Shown in pieces: positions 37,451 through 46,827 of a stretch of DNA of 64,000 bases (within the stretch, counting starts at the first letter, position 1; each line of letters opens with the position of its first letter). The stretch lies in NCBI GenBank assembly GCA_938743325.2, contig OW568881.1:124001-188000 (forward strand), given 5' to 3'. Position numbers and translations under genes: made by a program. Under the pieces are notes generated by a model. That model worked only from the letters and a program-made list of their open reading frames with translations, was not told the origin of the DNA and made no database searches. This stretch comes from Pycnococcus provasolii. Lineage: Eukaryota > Chlorophyta > Pseudoscourfieldiophyceae > Pseudoscourfieldiales > Pycnococcaceae.

Positions 37451-39034
37451 TCACGTGAATAGCACGAATGTTTGCAAATGCACCACAACAGATTGCGAGC
37501 GGCCAGGACTTAGGGTGTGCACCTCGCCCGGCGTACCGTCTGGATTAAGCACCTGTAGCACGAACGTCTCGACGAAAGCGTCATTCTTGCGCGATCCTCC
37601 GACAGGGCTCGTCAAGCTCATTGCACCTGTCACTGAAACGAGTATACATCCACGAGCATCCACGGGTGCACCAGGTGCCGCCTGAGGGTCGAACACGAGC
37701 GGCTGTGCATCCACCTTCGCCACCTCGTGCTTGACATGCCCAAACGTCGCGTGCATGCGCGAAACGTCCTCGAGCTTTCTTGCGATGCCCTCGCGTCCCA
37801 CGAACCTCTCGCTCATGTGCACGAGGCAGCTCGTGTCGCCGTAAAGGTTCGCTAGTTGCGCGATTCCCTCGTCACCACGGCCTAGCAGGAGGTAGTACCG
37901 CGCGGCAAACGCACGCGCCATCTCCATCACGCGCTCTTCGACCGGGAAAGCGCCGGCCAGGTAGTCGCGCAGCACGGGATGTCCGCCGGGCACGCTGTCG
38001 GCCGCGGCTGCGGCCACGAACGGGTGTGCAAGCAGGCTACTTGCATTCGATCTCTGGCTGGGCTCCTTGTGCAAACACGCTCCTAGAAAATCGACGAGGG
38101 CACCGCTGCTTCCCGGCGGGGGTGATGGCGGCGCATCCTCCACAACCTGCAGCATGAGCTGGAACGGCCCACCCGACGCGTTGTACGGATATCTCCCAAT
38201 CACGCACTCCAGCGCCGTGAGTCCCAGGCTCCACACGTCCGCCGCGAACGAGTAAGGCTGGTTGTTCACGCGCTCGGGGCTCATGTAAGTGACCGTGCCA
38301 ACGAAGCTCGCGCACTCCGCGACCGTGCTATCAAGCAGCTGGCTAATTCCAAAGTCTGACAGCTTTGCGGTGCCGTCCAGCCCGAGAAGGATGTTGCCAG
38401 GTTTCAGGTCGCGGTGTAGAGCCTTTCTCTGCGTGTGCAGGTACGCGAGTCCGACGAGAACGTCGTGGCAGAGGCACGCTGTGACCGCCTCAGGCAGCGG
38501 CGCGGCGACTCTCTTGAGCACGTCCGCAAGACTTCCTGCGTCCATGTACTCGAGTGCGACGGATATCACGGACGTGTTTGGGTTGAAGAATGCGCCGTAG
38601 AAGGACACGAGGCCAGGCACAGCCTTTGCGGTGATATCGCACAGCGTTCTGAGTTCCTGCAGCATTTGTGCACGTTTATCTTTGTCGAGCACGTTAATAT
38701 TTTTCACGGCAAGCACGTTCCCCGTCGCGACGTGGATCGCCTGGTGAACGACGGCGGACGCGCCTGAGCCTACGGTTCGGTACACGCCAACGTCTCGTCC
38801 CGCGATTCTGTAGTTATCTGACGACGACGTTGGCAGACCTCCCGACGGCGTTTTCAGGAGACCTTGCGAGTTGATGTTGTATTCTCCGTGCGATTCTGAT
38901 AGGAGTTTGACGGTCCCTTCTTCCGTTTGTTCGTACGAGAGTCTTAGTTCCGTGGATGCAGAGTTCCAGTCCATGGATCCGCCTAAGGCGATACCCTGGC
39001 CTACGGACACACGCAGAGACAGAGGAGGCGGCAT
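37451..39034 (-). CDS. MKK3: MAP kinase kinase with C-terminal NTF2-like domain (MKK3-type)
   Basis: A 527-aa dual-specificity kinase starting at the ATG at 39034. The frame stays open to 39151, but only a TTG lies upstream. The kinase domain covers about residues 83-350, with the G-loop GSGASAVV, Lys111 (LAVKNI), HRDLKPGN (207-214) and DFG (227-229). The activation loop contains Thr237-x5-Ser243, the plant MAP2K S/T-x5-S/T spacing, followed by GTVTYMSPER. The C-terminal part (about 370-527, ARYYLLLGRGDEGIAQLANLY...) fits the NTF2-like domain that distinguishes plant MKK3 from other MAP2Ks. The usual N-terminal MAPK-docking basic motif is weak. It would phosphorylate a MAPK in stress signalling. 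Confidence 0.92.
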   Translation of the reverse strand: MPPPLSLRVSVGQGIALGGSMDWNSASTELRLSYEQTEEGTVKLLSESHGEYNINSQGLLKTPSGGLPTSSSDNYRIAGRDVGVYRTVGSGASAVVHQAIHVATGNVLAVKNINVLDKDKRAQMLQELRTLCDITAKAVPGLVSFYGAFFNPNTSVISVALEYMDAGSLADVLKRVAAPLPEAVTACLCHDVLVGLAYLHTQRKALHRDLKPGNILLGLDGTAKLSDFGISQLLDSTVAECASFVGTVTYMSPERVNNQPYSFAADVWSLGLTALECVIGRYPYNASGGPFQLMLQVVEDAPPSPPPGSSGALVDFLGACLHKEPSQRSNASSLLAHPFVAAAAADSVPGGHPVLRDYLAGAFPVEERVMEMARAFAARYYLLLGRGDEGIAQLANLYGDTSCLVHMSERFVGREGIARKLEDVSRMHATFGHVKHEVAKVDAQPLVFDPQAAPGAPVDARGCILVSVTGAMSLTSPVGGSRKNDAFVETFVLQVLNPDGTPGEVHTLSPGRSQSVVVHLQTFVLFT

Positions 39035-39600
39035 GACTGACTCAAGGTTGCCTGATGATGGGGAAGCAAGTCTGCTTTTAGTGTCTAAATGGAGGAAACC
39101 ACATGATTTGCTGCGTGGGCCCCGGGACCTGGGGGAGGGGAGGGGTTGCAAGGCCTTAAGGGCGAGCCTTGCACACTACCAACCTACCAACATACACAGC
39201 CTGCTTGATGCCTTGATGGAGCCCTGATGGAGCACGATAAAAGGTCCTTCGAGACACACTGATGCATCGATGCGATCAAGGGAACTCTACGACCACCTCG
39301 GGTAGGTGGACCTGTTCAACCCAGTAGTAATTGGTTACAGGAAATGAGCAGAGCACAGGCAGAGGAGAAAAGAAGAAGAAATCGCGACAAGTTAACCTTA
39401 AATAAAGAGAAAGAAACATCCATTAACCCCTAACCCCTAACCCCTTTAGCGCTAACCCTAATGCCCTAATACCCTAATACCCTAATGCCCTACTGCCCCT
39501 CGAGGCTCTGTTCTCCTCCTCCTCCCCATCTTCATTCCGAGCCCTTTCTTTTCCCTCAGTCATCTTGATTATTGTGCGTGGCGGCAGTACGAGCACGGCC
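39035..39600. other. Divergent promoter interval with degenerate telomere-like repeats
   Basis: 566 bp between MKK3 and uL15m. From 39424 to 39494 the DNA is a degenerate array of CTAACCCC and CCCTAATA/CCCTAATG units. The ATG of uL15m lies about 107 bp further on. Confidence 0.5.
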
Positions 39601-40758
39601 ATGGCGCGTCACGTGGTGTCGGTGTCGTCGTCATTATCGGCGGCGTTTTTAAAATGTGCAGCTTCAAGTGTGGAAGGTGTATCCGTTTTTCGTAATTATG
39701 GTGGTTTGGGTAGTCACGTGGTCGGTAGTCGTCGTCTTTCTTTTTTTAATGGTGGTGGTTTCTTTCCCCAATCTACGCCGCGTAGGGTGTTTTCTTGTGG
39801 TGGTGGTGGTGGTGGTTTGGGAAATGTTGGTGTTAGCCCATCTTATGTTGGTTGGCAGATGAGTCGTGGTGGTGCTCATGGTGTGGGTACGTGTGCGTCC
39901 TCAGGTAGGTGTGTTCGCTCGTTTGCAGCGTCGGCTTCTTCAACGGCGGCGGCTCCAGCAAAAGTGGCGCGGGAGCACTTCATGGCGCTCAACACGCTCA
40001 GCCCGCCCAAAGGAGACCTCAAGCGAAGTAAGCGTCTCGGAAGAGGAATCGGATCGGGAAAGGGAAAGACGTCAGGACGAGGACACAAAGGACAAAAGGC
40101 GCGTGGCACGGGTGCCGTCAAGTTCGGCTTCGACGGACAGGCGACGCCGCAGCGCATGAAGTTCCCCAAACGCGGGTTCAGAAACACGTACTTCAGACGC
40201 GAGATGATCCAGCTCAACCTCGAGGTGCTCCAAAAAGCAATCATGTGCGGGCGAATCGACGCGACGAAAACCATCACCATGAAAGAACTGCGCGACGCGC
40301 GCGTCATCCCAACCTTCAAGGCGTACAAGAAACACGGCGTGAAGCTGCTTGCGAACGGAAAGGACGTGTTCCAGCTGAAGAACCTCGACATCGAGTTGAC
40401 CGGCGCCTCCAAGGCGGCACGCAAGGCGCTACAAGCGAACGACTGCAAGCTGACGACGGTTTACTACAGCAAGCTCGGCCTGCGCGCGCTCCTCAGACCA
40501 GAGTGGTTCCCGAAGAAAGGACGGCTCATTCCCAAGCCGGCGAGACCGCCGCCGAAACTTGCGCTGCGTTTCGACTGCATCGGCGGGAACGTCATGTGGC
40601 CCAAGGAGCCGATCGACGCCAACACGCCGAGCCACGGTGGATTCTTGCCAAAGCCTATTCCGCTCAAGCGCAGACAGGTGCGCGCACGCTTCCTTCGATT
40701 CATCCGTGGTCGTTCGAACAAAATTGGATCCACCTTGTTCGAGAACGAGTCTTCTTGA
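39601..40758 (+). CDS. MRPL15: Mitochondrial large-subunit ribosomal protein uL15m
   Basis: A 385-aa protein from the ATG at 39601 (only TTG upstream). The first about 120 residues are rich in Ser, Gly and Arg without acidic residues, ending [16 protein letters not shown], as in a mitochondrial targeting peptide. The L15 core follows: LNTLSPPKG then [20 protein letters not shown] (about 136-165), [20 protein letters not shown] and the basic C-terminal half. The extra C-terminal 100 residues ([19 protein letters not shown]...) are typical of mitochondrial L15 of plants and animals. I prefer mitochondria to plastids for that reason. A GGTGGT run encodes a Gly stretch near residue 66. Confidence 0.94.
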   Translation: MARHVVSVSSSLSAAFLKCAASSVEGVSVFRNYGGLGSHVVGSRRLSFFNGGGFFPQSTPRRVFSCGGGGGGLGNVGVSPSYVGWQMSRGGAHGVGTCASSGRCVRSFAASASSTAAAPAKVAREHFMALNTLSPPKGDLKRSKRLGRGIGSGKGKTSGRGHKGQKARGTGAVKFGFDGQATPQRMKFPKRGFRNTYFRREMIQLNLEVLQKAIMCGRIDATKTITMKELRDARVIPTFKAYKKHGVKLLANGKDVFQLKNLDIELTGASKAARKALQANDCKLTTVYYSKLGLRALLRPEWFPKKGRLIPKPARPPPKLALRFDCIGGNVMWPKEPIDANTPSHGGFLPKPIPLKRRQVRARFLRFIRGRSNKIGSTLFENESS

Positions 40759-40763
40759 GCTTA

Positions 40764-40890
40764 GGTTGCTCATTCACTAATGTAATAGAGTTTACTTCGT
40801 CCAACTACGGTCGGCCACTCACAACACTCACATTCATCACCCAGTCCATTCAATGGCGCCATTCATCGCGCATGTGTACGTGGCGCTGAC
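40764..40890 (+). repeat. Dispersed 3'-UTR repeat, copy A
   Basis: Begins 6 bp after the uL15m stop with TGCTCATTCACTAATG, then GTTTACTT, GGTCGGCCA and a series of CATTCA/CACTCA words. It resembles the DNA just after the FAD monooxygenase stop (63243 on) and, inverted, the DNA just after the MAPEG stop (59310 down). Confidence 0.5.
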
Positions 40891-40983
40891 GATTTTCGTT
40901 GACGTCGTCGAAAATATGGGGGGCGTGGTGATGTCATAAAATCATTCCGACGGAACATTTTTTACGTGTTCAATCATTTTATA

Positions 40984-43137
40984 TCACGGTGAGATATTTC
41001 TAGCTTTCGACTGAAGTGATCGATACCGCTTGCGATCCTTCTCGGCACGCGCCATCTTCTCCTCGGCGAGCTTCTTCACGTGCGATCGGCTCAGCAAAAA
41101 GTCGTCATCTTCGTTTGTCGGTGATGGCGGCCCTGAGCTCTCGTGAGGTGTTCGTAGTCCACCCGCACGACTCACTGGGATGGAATCAATGCCGGCAATC
41201 AGCCTGTACGGCGTGTTTTCGAAGTCCTGAAGTCCGTCTTCGGAATCTCGAATCGACCCGTCGTTGTACCCCATCAGCTCCGCGACGCGATCCCGGCTTA
41301 CCACAGCGTATCCATCGGAGATATCCTGAGAGGCTCGGCGTCCGCCACCCCGACTTGCTTTCTTGTCAGACACTTTCTGCGCAAGCATGTGCACTCGCGT
41401 CACGCACGAGTTCAGCGCGTTCGCCGCCTTCGCCACGAGCTCGGAATCGCTGAGGTTTCCCTTCCTCGCGAGCTCGCGCGCCGCCTCGACATCCGCCGCC
41501 AGCGCCGCGTAATTATCTGACGCCGAACCCTCCTCACTGGTGCGCTTCAGCATGCCCGTGATGCGATCGACGAATCCTGCGATGCCGCTCACGGCGGATG
41601 CAACCATCGTTTTTCTCTCGCTTAAGCTCTCGTGGTTCAATGCGACTTGTGCCTCCACCTCGCCGCATTCCTTCTCCTTCTCCTCGAGTGCGCGACGTGA
41701 GCTCTCGCCACCCACAAATCCTCTTGCCTCGATGCTCTGCAGGTCGTCGCGCCACGTGCGCTCTGCAGCCTCGCGTTCCGACACGGAAGCCTGCGCTTCC
41801 AACACACGCGCACGTGCATCGGCGATGCGCTCGTGTCGCGTCTGGAACCGGTGCACGAGCTCGGCGCTCGTCTGTGCGCCAGTTAGCACCATCAGCTTCG
41901 TCACCTCATCCTCCAATTTTCCCGTCGCCGTGTTCTGCGCGTCGCGCTGCATTCGCGCTGCCACTTTGCTACGAAGGCGCTCCTGTTCGCGCTTGTGCCT
42001 GGCCTCGACTTCGCCAGTCTCATCAACCGGGTTGAGCTTTCGCTCACGCTCGTCGCGTGCCAACTTGATTGCATCGCGAATGTCCGCGAGCTGTTCGCGG
42101 CGCCGGTTGAGCTCCTTGTTGTGCAGCTCACGCTCGCTTCGCACCTCCATGAAAAAGTTCTCGGCGCGCTTGCGCTCCGACTTGGTGGCTAAGTTGAGGT
42201 GCATCTCCATCGCCTCCGTGTCTCGCGTCAAGCTCACAGAATGGTCGCGCTGCTTCCTTCGCATTTCCAGCGCCGAGAGCAGGATGTCAATCTCGCCGCG
42301 AACTCGCACCGCCATGTGCTCGTAGATTTGCGTGCGTGCATCCTCGGAATCTGCTTGGTGAGTCGCCTCGTCGAGGCGTGCCTTGAGGTCCTTAATGTGC
42401 TTGCTCTGCTTTTCGATGATGTCCGGGTTTATGTTGCGCGCATGCGCGACGACGAGCGCCGCGTCGAACTGCTCGGTACGCAGCTGCTCGTGTTTGGCTT
42501 GACTGAGAACTGTCGAGAGCTGCTTCTGCAGCACCTCGAGCCGTTTTTCCAGCGCCGCGACGGTGTTCTTCTCGCCGACTCCGAGCGGTGCGAAAGTGGT
42601 TGGTGTTAGGTTTATCTGCTGCTGCTTGCTCGCGTTCGTTGGCGACGTGCTAGCGCTGCTACTTGCGCCGCCGAGCGGCGGGAAGAATCCCGACGACGGC
42701 GACGGCGAGCTTTTTTCGTTGAGGTGCTTGAGCGCCTTGTTTGTGACGGCTCCTTCCGCAATCGCCTTGATGTTGTTGAAGTTCGGAGGCGGTGTGGTGC
42801 CTCTCGGTAGCGCCGTTCGCGACGGCGAGCGTCCGTGCGGTGCCGCGTTATTACGCGGTGACGGCGCGGACGACGCCGACGGCGAGACACCCCCATTCCC
42901 AGTAGTGTGCGTATGGTTTCTAGGCGTGACTTCTTCGGAGCCTAAAGGAGGAGGAGGAGGAGGATGGTCCGCGGCCGCATCAACGGGTGGTGGTGGTGGT
43001 GGTGGTTCATTAGTGACATCGAGCGGAGGAGGCGCGGACAAGGAGGAGGCCGCCAAGGCCGCATTATTGGACCCATCATCAGGCTGCTCATCATCATGAG
43101 GTTCCTCCACGGACACGGGAGCTCCATGGTCCGCCAT
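40984..43137 (-). CDS. Long coiled-coil protein, possibly dynein-docking-like
   Basis: A 717-aa protein from the ATG at 43137. Residues 1-170 are Pro/Ser/Asn-rich and disordered, with an acidic start and PPPPPP runs. Residues about 190-450 are almost continuous coiled coil (LEKRLEVLQKQLSTVL, KQSKHIKDLKARLDEATHQ, RREQLADIRDAIKLARDERER). A further helical part runs to about 590, and the C-terminus is basic with SRSHVKKLAEEKMARAEKDRKR. The arrangement of helices with a conserved YEHMAVRVRGEID segment is reminiscent of outer-dynein-arm docking proteins of the CCDC63/114/151 group. I recall this from pattern only, and many coiled coils look alike. If right, it implies a flagellate stage. Confidence 0.75.
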   Translation of the reverse strand: MADHGAPVSVEEPHDDEQPDDGSNNAALAASSLSAPPPLDVTNEPPPPPPPVDAAADHPPPPPPLGSEEVTPRNHTHTTGNGGVSPSASSAPSPRNNAAPHGRSPSRTALPRGTTPPPNFNNIKAIAEGAVTNKALKHLNEKSSPSPSSGFFPPLGGASSSASTSPTNASKQQQINLTPTTFAPLGVGEKNTVAALEKRLEVLQKQLSTVLSQAKHEQLRTEQFDAALVVAHARNINPDIIEKQSKHIKDLKARLDEATHQADSEDARTQIYEHMAVRVRGEIDILLSALEMRRKQRDHSVSLTRDTEAMEMHLNLATKSERKRAENFFMEVRSERELHNKELNRRREQLADIRDAIKLARDERERKLNPVDETGEVEARHKREQERLRSKVAARMQRDAQNTATGKLEDEVTKLMVLTGAQTSAELVHRFQTRHERIADARARVLEAQASVSEREAAERTWRDDLQSIEARGFVGGESSRRALEEKEKECGEVEAQVALNHESLSERKTMVASAVSGIAGFVDRITGMLKRTSEEGSASDNYAALAADVEAARELARKGNLSDSELVAKAANALNSCVTRVHMLAQKVSDKKASRGGGRRASQDISDGYAVVSRDRVAELMGYNDGSIRDSEDGLQDFENTPYRLIAGIDSIPVSRAGGLRTPHESSGPPSPTNEDDDFLLSRSHVKKLAEEKMARAEKDRKRYRSLQSKARNISP

Positions 43138-43550
43138 GGTTCCAATTAACGAGACAAAGAAATAAATGCCTCGAAGAACTGATGAAGATGAAGCCCCTTA
43201 AAGACCTGTTGGAAAAAGAGCCCGTGAGCTCGAACGCAACGCAACGCGCACCTACCCTACCATCCCATCACTGAGCTGAGGCCTCGGAAGGACAACCAAC
43301 AGGGTGCATTCCCCTCCTCAAGATGAACTCAAGCCCATCACTGCACTCATCACTGCACTCATCACTGCACTGCTCCTCCCATCCCATTATGCACGTCGCA
43401 CTCCTCATCAGCTCATCATTCGCCCTGCTTGCCTTGCCTGTCCTACCATTGATCCCTGCTTGCCTGACCATCCCTGCTTGACTGACCATCCCAATATCCC
43501 ATTCACATATTCACATCACGGGTCTCACGGAACCTCACGGAACCTCATTA
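43138..43550. repeat. Intergenic spacer with 12-bp tandem repeat
   Basis: CATCACTGCACT is repeated three times at 43336-43371. A looser CCCTGCTTGCCTGACCATC repeat lies at 43440-43492. The TA target site of the mariner element closes the interval at 43549-43550. Confidence 0.6.
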
Positions 43551-43723
43551 CAGGGTCCGGCGAAAGTTAAGTATGGTACTCAACGGGGTGTAACTTTGTG
43601 ATAACTTGTCGGATTTCAGTGATCTTTGGTTCTATGGAACTGGAAAAACTTAGCCCTTTCGATAGAAACAGGCCGCGTGCCCGTGCGACATCGGCATAGT
43701 GGTCAGGCAGAATTCGGGGTTAG
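43551..43723 (+). repeat. Left terminal inverted repeat of mariner element
   Basis: 173 bp beginning CAGGGTCCGGCGAAAGTTAA and ending AATTCGGGGTTAG. It is the inverted copy of 46419-46595. Confidence 0.95.
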
Positions 43724-43836
43724 GGATTTTCAGCGAAAGGGAATTTTTTGGCTGACCGAAGAAATCTTAGTTACCGGGGGTGGTAATTGTTTTTGTCCCC
43801 CTCCCCCCCTCTCCCCCAGGCACCCCCCTTTCCCTT

Positions 43837-44070
43837 TCAGTACTTCGTCCATCCCCCCTTGGCGACGACGATGGCGGCGAGCCGGCGCGGCACGCTCTCT
43901 ATGAGTTTCTGAAATGTCGCAACTGGAAACTTCTTCCACTCGTCATCGACGGCAGCCTCAAGCTCAGCGACGCTACGCACGTTTCGGAGATCGACGCGGG
44001 CTTTCACGAGGTGCCACACGTTTTCGATCAAGTTGAGGTCGTTCGCGTTCGGCGGGAAGCGATGCAGCAG
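43837..44070 (-). pseudogene. Tc1/mariner transposase, C-terminal fragment
   Basis: Read from about 44070 to the stop at 43837: RFPPNANDLNLIENVWHLVK, then DDEWKKFPVATFQKLIESVP, then RRLAAIVVAKGGWTKY. This matches the end of Tc1 transposases, where P-P-N-S-P-D-L-N-x-I-E-N-x-W carries the last acidic residue of the DDE/DDD triad. The upstream frame meets a TAG near 44103, and the rest of the catalytic core is missing. Confidence 0.88.
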
Positions 44071-44549
44071 ACAAGCGTCTTGCAGCCGAGAGAAACATAT
44101 CTAAGAGCATACGTGAAGCACTGGGCACGGAGGACGCTAAGTATAACGGACAACGGAAAGACTTCAGGAAGTTCTACGAAGCATGCATTGAGAATCTTGA
44201 AGACCTCGGAATAGAGAACTTGCAGCAATGTGTGGAATCGGAAGAGCTCTCGAACGCTAACGAAGGAATCTGGGACCAGCACATTGCTAAAGTAGATAGA
44301 AACTTTATTTACCAAGCAATCCGTGGAGCTCTCACTGACAACGCCAAACACCTGACGAAATCAAAGGTGAAAAACGGCGCTGTACTTCTGCAGTATTTCT
44401 GGAAGCTGTGGGCAAAATCAACTCTCACGAACACAGTGGCAGCACTCGGTGGGGTTTCATACATTGTCTTTGGAATAATATATGGTGATAACGTTATGGA
44501 GACGGGATCACGTGATATCCTGGCTGGACATCACGTGAACGGTTCTTAG
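44070..44549 (+). pseudogene. Cargo ORF fragment with one membrane helix, unknown
   Basis: From about 44070 the plus-strand frame reads ADKRLAAERNISKSIREALG and continues about 155 codons to a TAG at 44547-44549. No in-frame ATG exists before residue 135, so the 5' end is missing. The protein is helical and charged (KDFRKFYEACIENLEDLG, GIWDQHIAKVDRNFIYQ) and has one hydrophobic helix near its end (NTVAALGGVSYIVFGIIYG). The DNA looks richer in A+T than the flanking genes, suggesting a different origin. I recognise no family. The left junction with transposase sequence lies somewhere in 44055-44095. Confidence 0.45.
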
Positions 44550-44616
44550 GCTTCCCAGCCTTCGACGCCTTGGTCTCGGTCGACCTTCCCCGGTCGTCCC
44601 GACTTCCTCGGGTCCC

Positions 44617-44991
44617 CTAGCAGTCGAACCACGGACTGCACACCACGGCCTCCAGCCCTTGTTTCGCCATGTGTTGCCAGAACGCGGGCTGACACGCGTT
44701 CATCGCCAGCTCAGCTCCATGCGCCGGATTCAAGTCGTTGCTGATCACGCGCACACCGCGCCCCTTGAAGTGCTCTGCAACTGCCTTCGTTCCAGCAAAC
44801 GGGTCAAGAATCCATTCCACCTCATCCATGTCAACATGCTCAGTCAACTGTTCCAACGCTCCCGGCGCGGTGACTGCGCACGGTAACGAACGTGGCTGCT
44901 GCATCATTAGCATGGCTTTGTGCAAATTGGTCACACTCCGCTGTGAACACCCTGGCAGCAATTCATTCACCAGTTCGCCCAGCACCCTCAT
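44617..44991 (-). pseudogene. Truncated SAM-dependent (DNA-type) methyltransferase
   Basis: A 124-codon frame from the ATG at 44991, open upstream to about 45048. It contains EWILDPFAGTKAVAEHF (motif I, SAM binding, DPFAG), GVRVISNDLNPAHGAE (acidic loop, ND.NP) and AVVCSPWFDC, where SPWF stands at the place of motif IV (DPPY/SPPF). It stops two residues after motif IV, so the catalytic half is lost. Related DPFAG..SPWF domains occur in mobile elements and phage-type adenine methyltransferases; that link is from memory. It sits inside the mariner element on the same strand as the transposase pieces. Confidence 0.55.
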
Positions 44992-45137
44992 ATCTGATAA
45001 CGGCAACTCAGCTTCAGCGTTTCTCACGACGCCAGCCGTGCTATCTGATCATCCACCCGATGCATTGCTCGCCTGTCGCGTACCGTGATGCTGTTCACAG
45101 CACGTGCGATCCACGCCTTTGGAATCCCACGTTCGCT

Positions 45138-45205
45138 GCTGATGTTTGGAATCCCACGCTCACTGATGTTTGGAATCTCACCCTGATGTTTGGAATCTCA
45201 CGCTG
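45138..45205. repeat. Short tandem repeat in mariner cargo
   Basis: GATGTTTGGAATCYCAC occurs three times with short spacers. A further GGAATCCCAC lies just before them at 45121. Confidence 0.6.
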
Positions 45206-45963
45206 CTGTTGGACTCCCTCACTCACCTGTTTTCACCTTCACCTCACGTCACCACTCCAAACTCCTCACCGTCTCGTTTTTGTGTAACTTACTTCTAAAA
45301 CCTCGCCACGGCACCACGCCACCTCCACCACCACACCTCAACTCGCCTTAGATCTCCTTTGTTTTCTCCGTTAGCCACACCACAACTTAAGGCACCACCT
45401 GTACCACGTGTGTGTTCACCAAGCCAAGTAGAGTCAAGAAGTTCTGTAACAAGTAAACACCAACACCACACCACACCTTGTCGTCAGCGTACGCCACAGA
45501 CGTACACAAAAACGCGTCGACAACTAAAGTCGGTCGTCCCACTCCAAGGGGAGGGCAACACCCAACCCCCCACCTAACGGTCCCTTTGTTAACAAACTCC
45601 CGACACCTTGGGGGAGGGTCCCAAACCTCAACCAACCTTCGCCAGGCCAAAAGCCCTTGGGGTTGGGGGAAACCAAAACACCATCTCCTATCGCCTCCTC
45701 TCCTCTCCTTAAACCCCAAACACATCTCTTCTCCTCACCTCAACACCGCCACGCCACCCACCATCATGCGCCACGACAATTGCCCCAGATTGCATTTGGA
45801 TTAGGTTCCCAGATTCTGTTGGCATCTCCCCCGTGTCGTGCTTTGCCCCTTAAGGCCACCTATGCCTTTTATGTAACGCCATTATTCGGAATCAATTGTG
45901 TGTGTGTGTGTGTAGTGTGTGTGTGTGGGTGACGACCCCATAGGGCCCAACCTTCTTACGTCG

Positions 45964-46281
45964 TCACACTATTTTCTTCAATAGCTTAGGTATGAGCTCC
46001 TTTTGTGCGGGCGTCAGACTACACGGGCGGCCACTTCGCGGCAAGTCGTGGACATTTTGTCTCGACAACTTCTCCTCCGTACTCCATCGATTGACGAAGT
46101 TGCGCGTGGCAACTCGGTCCTTTTGCTTGGGCGAGAAGACATCATCAACGATGTCATCAACGCAAATGCCGGCCTTGGTCAAACACCTCACAACACTGCG
46201 AAGTTCGTGCCTCTCCTCGCCCTTAAGCCTCTTCTTCTTGGGTCCGCGCGTGCCAGAGAGGCGCCGCTTGGGCGCCATCAT
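45964..46281 (-). pseudogene. Tc1/mariner transposase, N-terminal fragment
   Basis: From the ATG at 46281: MMAPKRRLSG, a basic patch KKKRLKGEER, a helix-turn-helix region (LRSVVRCLTKAGICVDDIVDD) and NVHDLPRSGRPCSLTPAQKEL. The GRP motif (RSGRP) is the hallmark between the two HTH parts of Tc1 DNA-binding domains. The frame ends after LLKKIV at 45964, where the element's cargo begins. The DDE catalytic core is absent. Confidence 0.85.
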
Positions 46282-46418
46282 CGCGCAGACGGAGGAGCTG
46301 TTAAGCGTGACCTGCCGGCCGGGGGGGAGGAGGAAATTCGAATTTTCTTGGGAAACTCCCCCAGACAAAAAGATCAGTCTTTTTCCCTGTTATGAATTCA
46401 TACCACCCTCGGCTCCCA

Positions 46419-46595
46419 CTAACCCCGAATTCTGCCTGACCACTATGCCGATGTCGCACGGGCACGCGGCCTGTTTCTATCGAAAGGGCTAAGTTTTTCC
46501 AGTTCCATAGAACCAAAGATCACTGAAATCCGACAAGTTATCACAAAGTTACACCCCGTTGAGTACCATACTTACTTAACTTTCGCCGGACCCTG
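46419..46595 (-). repeat. Right terminal inverted repeat of mariner element
   Basis: 177 bp, the inverted copy of 43551-43723 with four extra bases (GTAA) near the outer end. The TA target duplication follows at 46596-46597. Confidence 0.95.
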
Positions 46596-46827
46596 TACAG
46601 TAGACGAAACAGTAACTTTAACGTTAGACTTCGAAACAAAACAAGCCAACAAGGGCACTGTGTAGTGTGTGTTGCAACGGACTAAACGGAGGAGGTTGCA
46701 ACGGTGAGGCTCCCTCTCTCCTCAATCACATCACATCACTCCGATCAGCACTACAGGGATGTGAAAGCCTTTCCCCGACCTAATCGCCCGTTGGAACCAA
46801 ATCATTTTCCCGGGAGTATATTTGCTC

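Larger units (their letters stand above)
43551..46595 (-). mobile_element. Tc1/mariner-type DNA transposon with long TIRs and rebuilt interior
   Basis: A 3045-bp element with terminal inverted repeats at 43551-43723 (173 bp) and 46419-46595 (177 bp). The TIRs differ by one 4-bp insertion (GTAA) in the right copy and otherwise look identical. Both ends begin CAGGGTCCGGCGAAAG and both are flanked by TA, the target duplication of this superfamily. Transposase ends lie just inside the TIRs in the expected orientation, N-terminal at right and C-terminal at left. Between them, about 1.9 kb of unrelated DNA replaces the catalytic core. Near-identity of the TIRs suggests recent movement, so the element must have been mobilised in trans. 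Confidence 0.9.
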
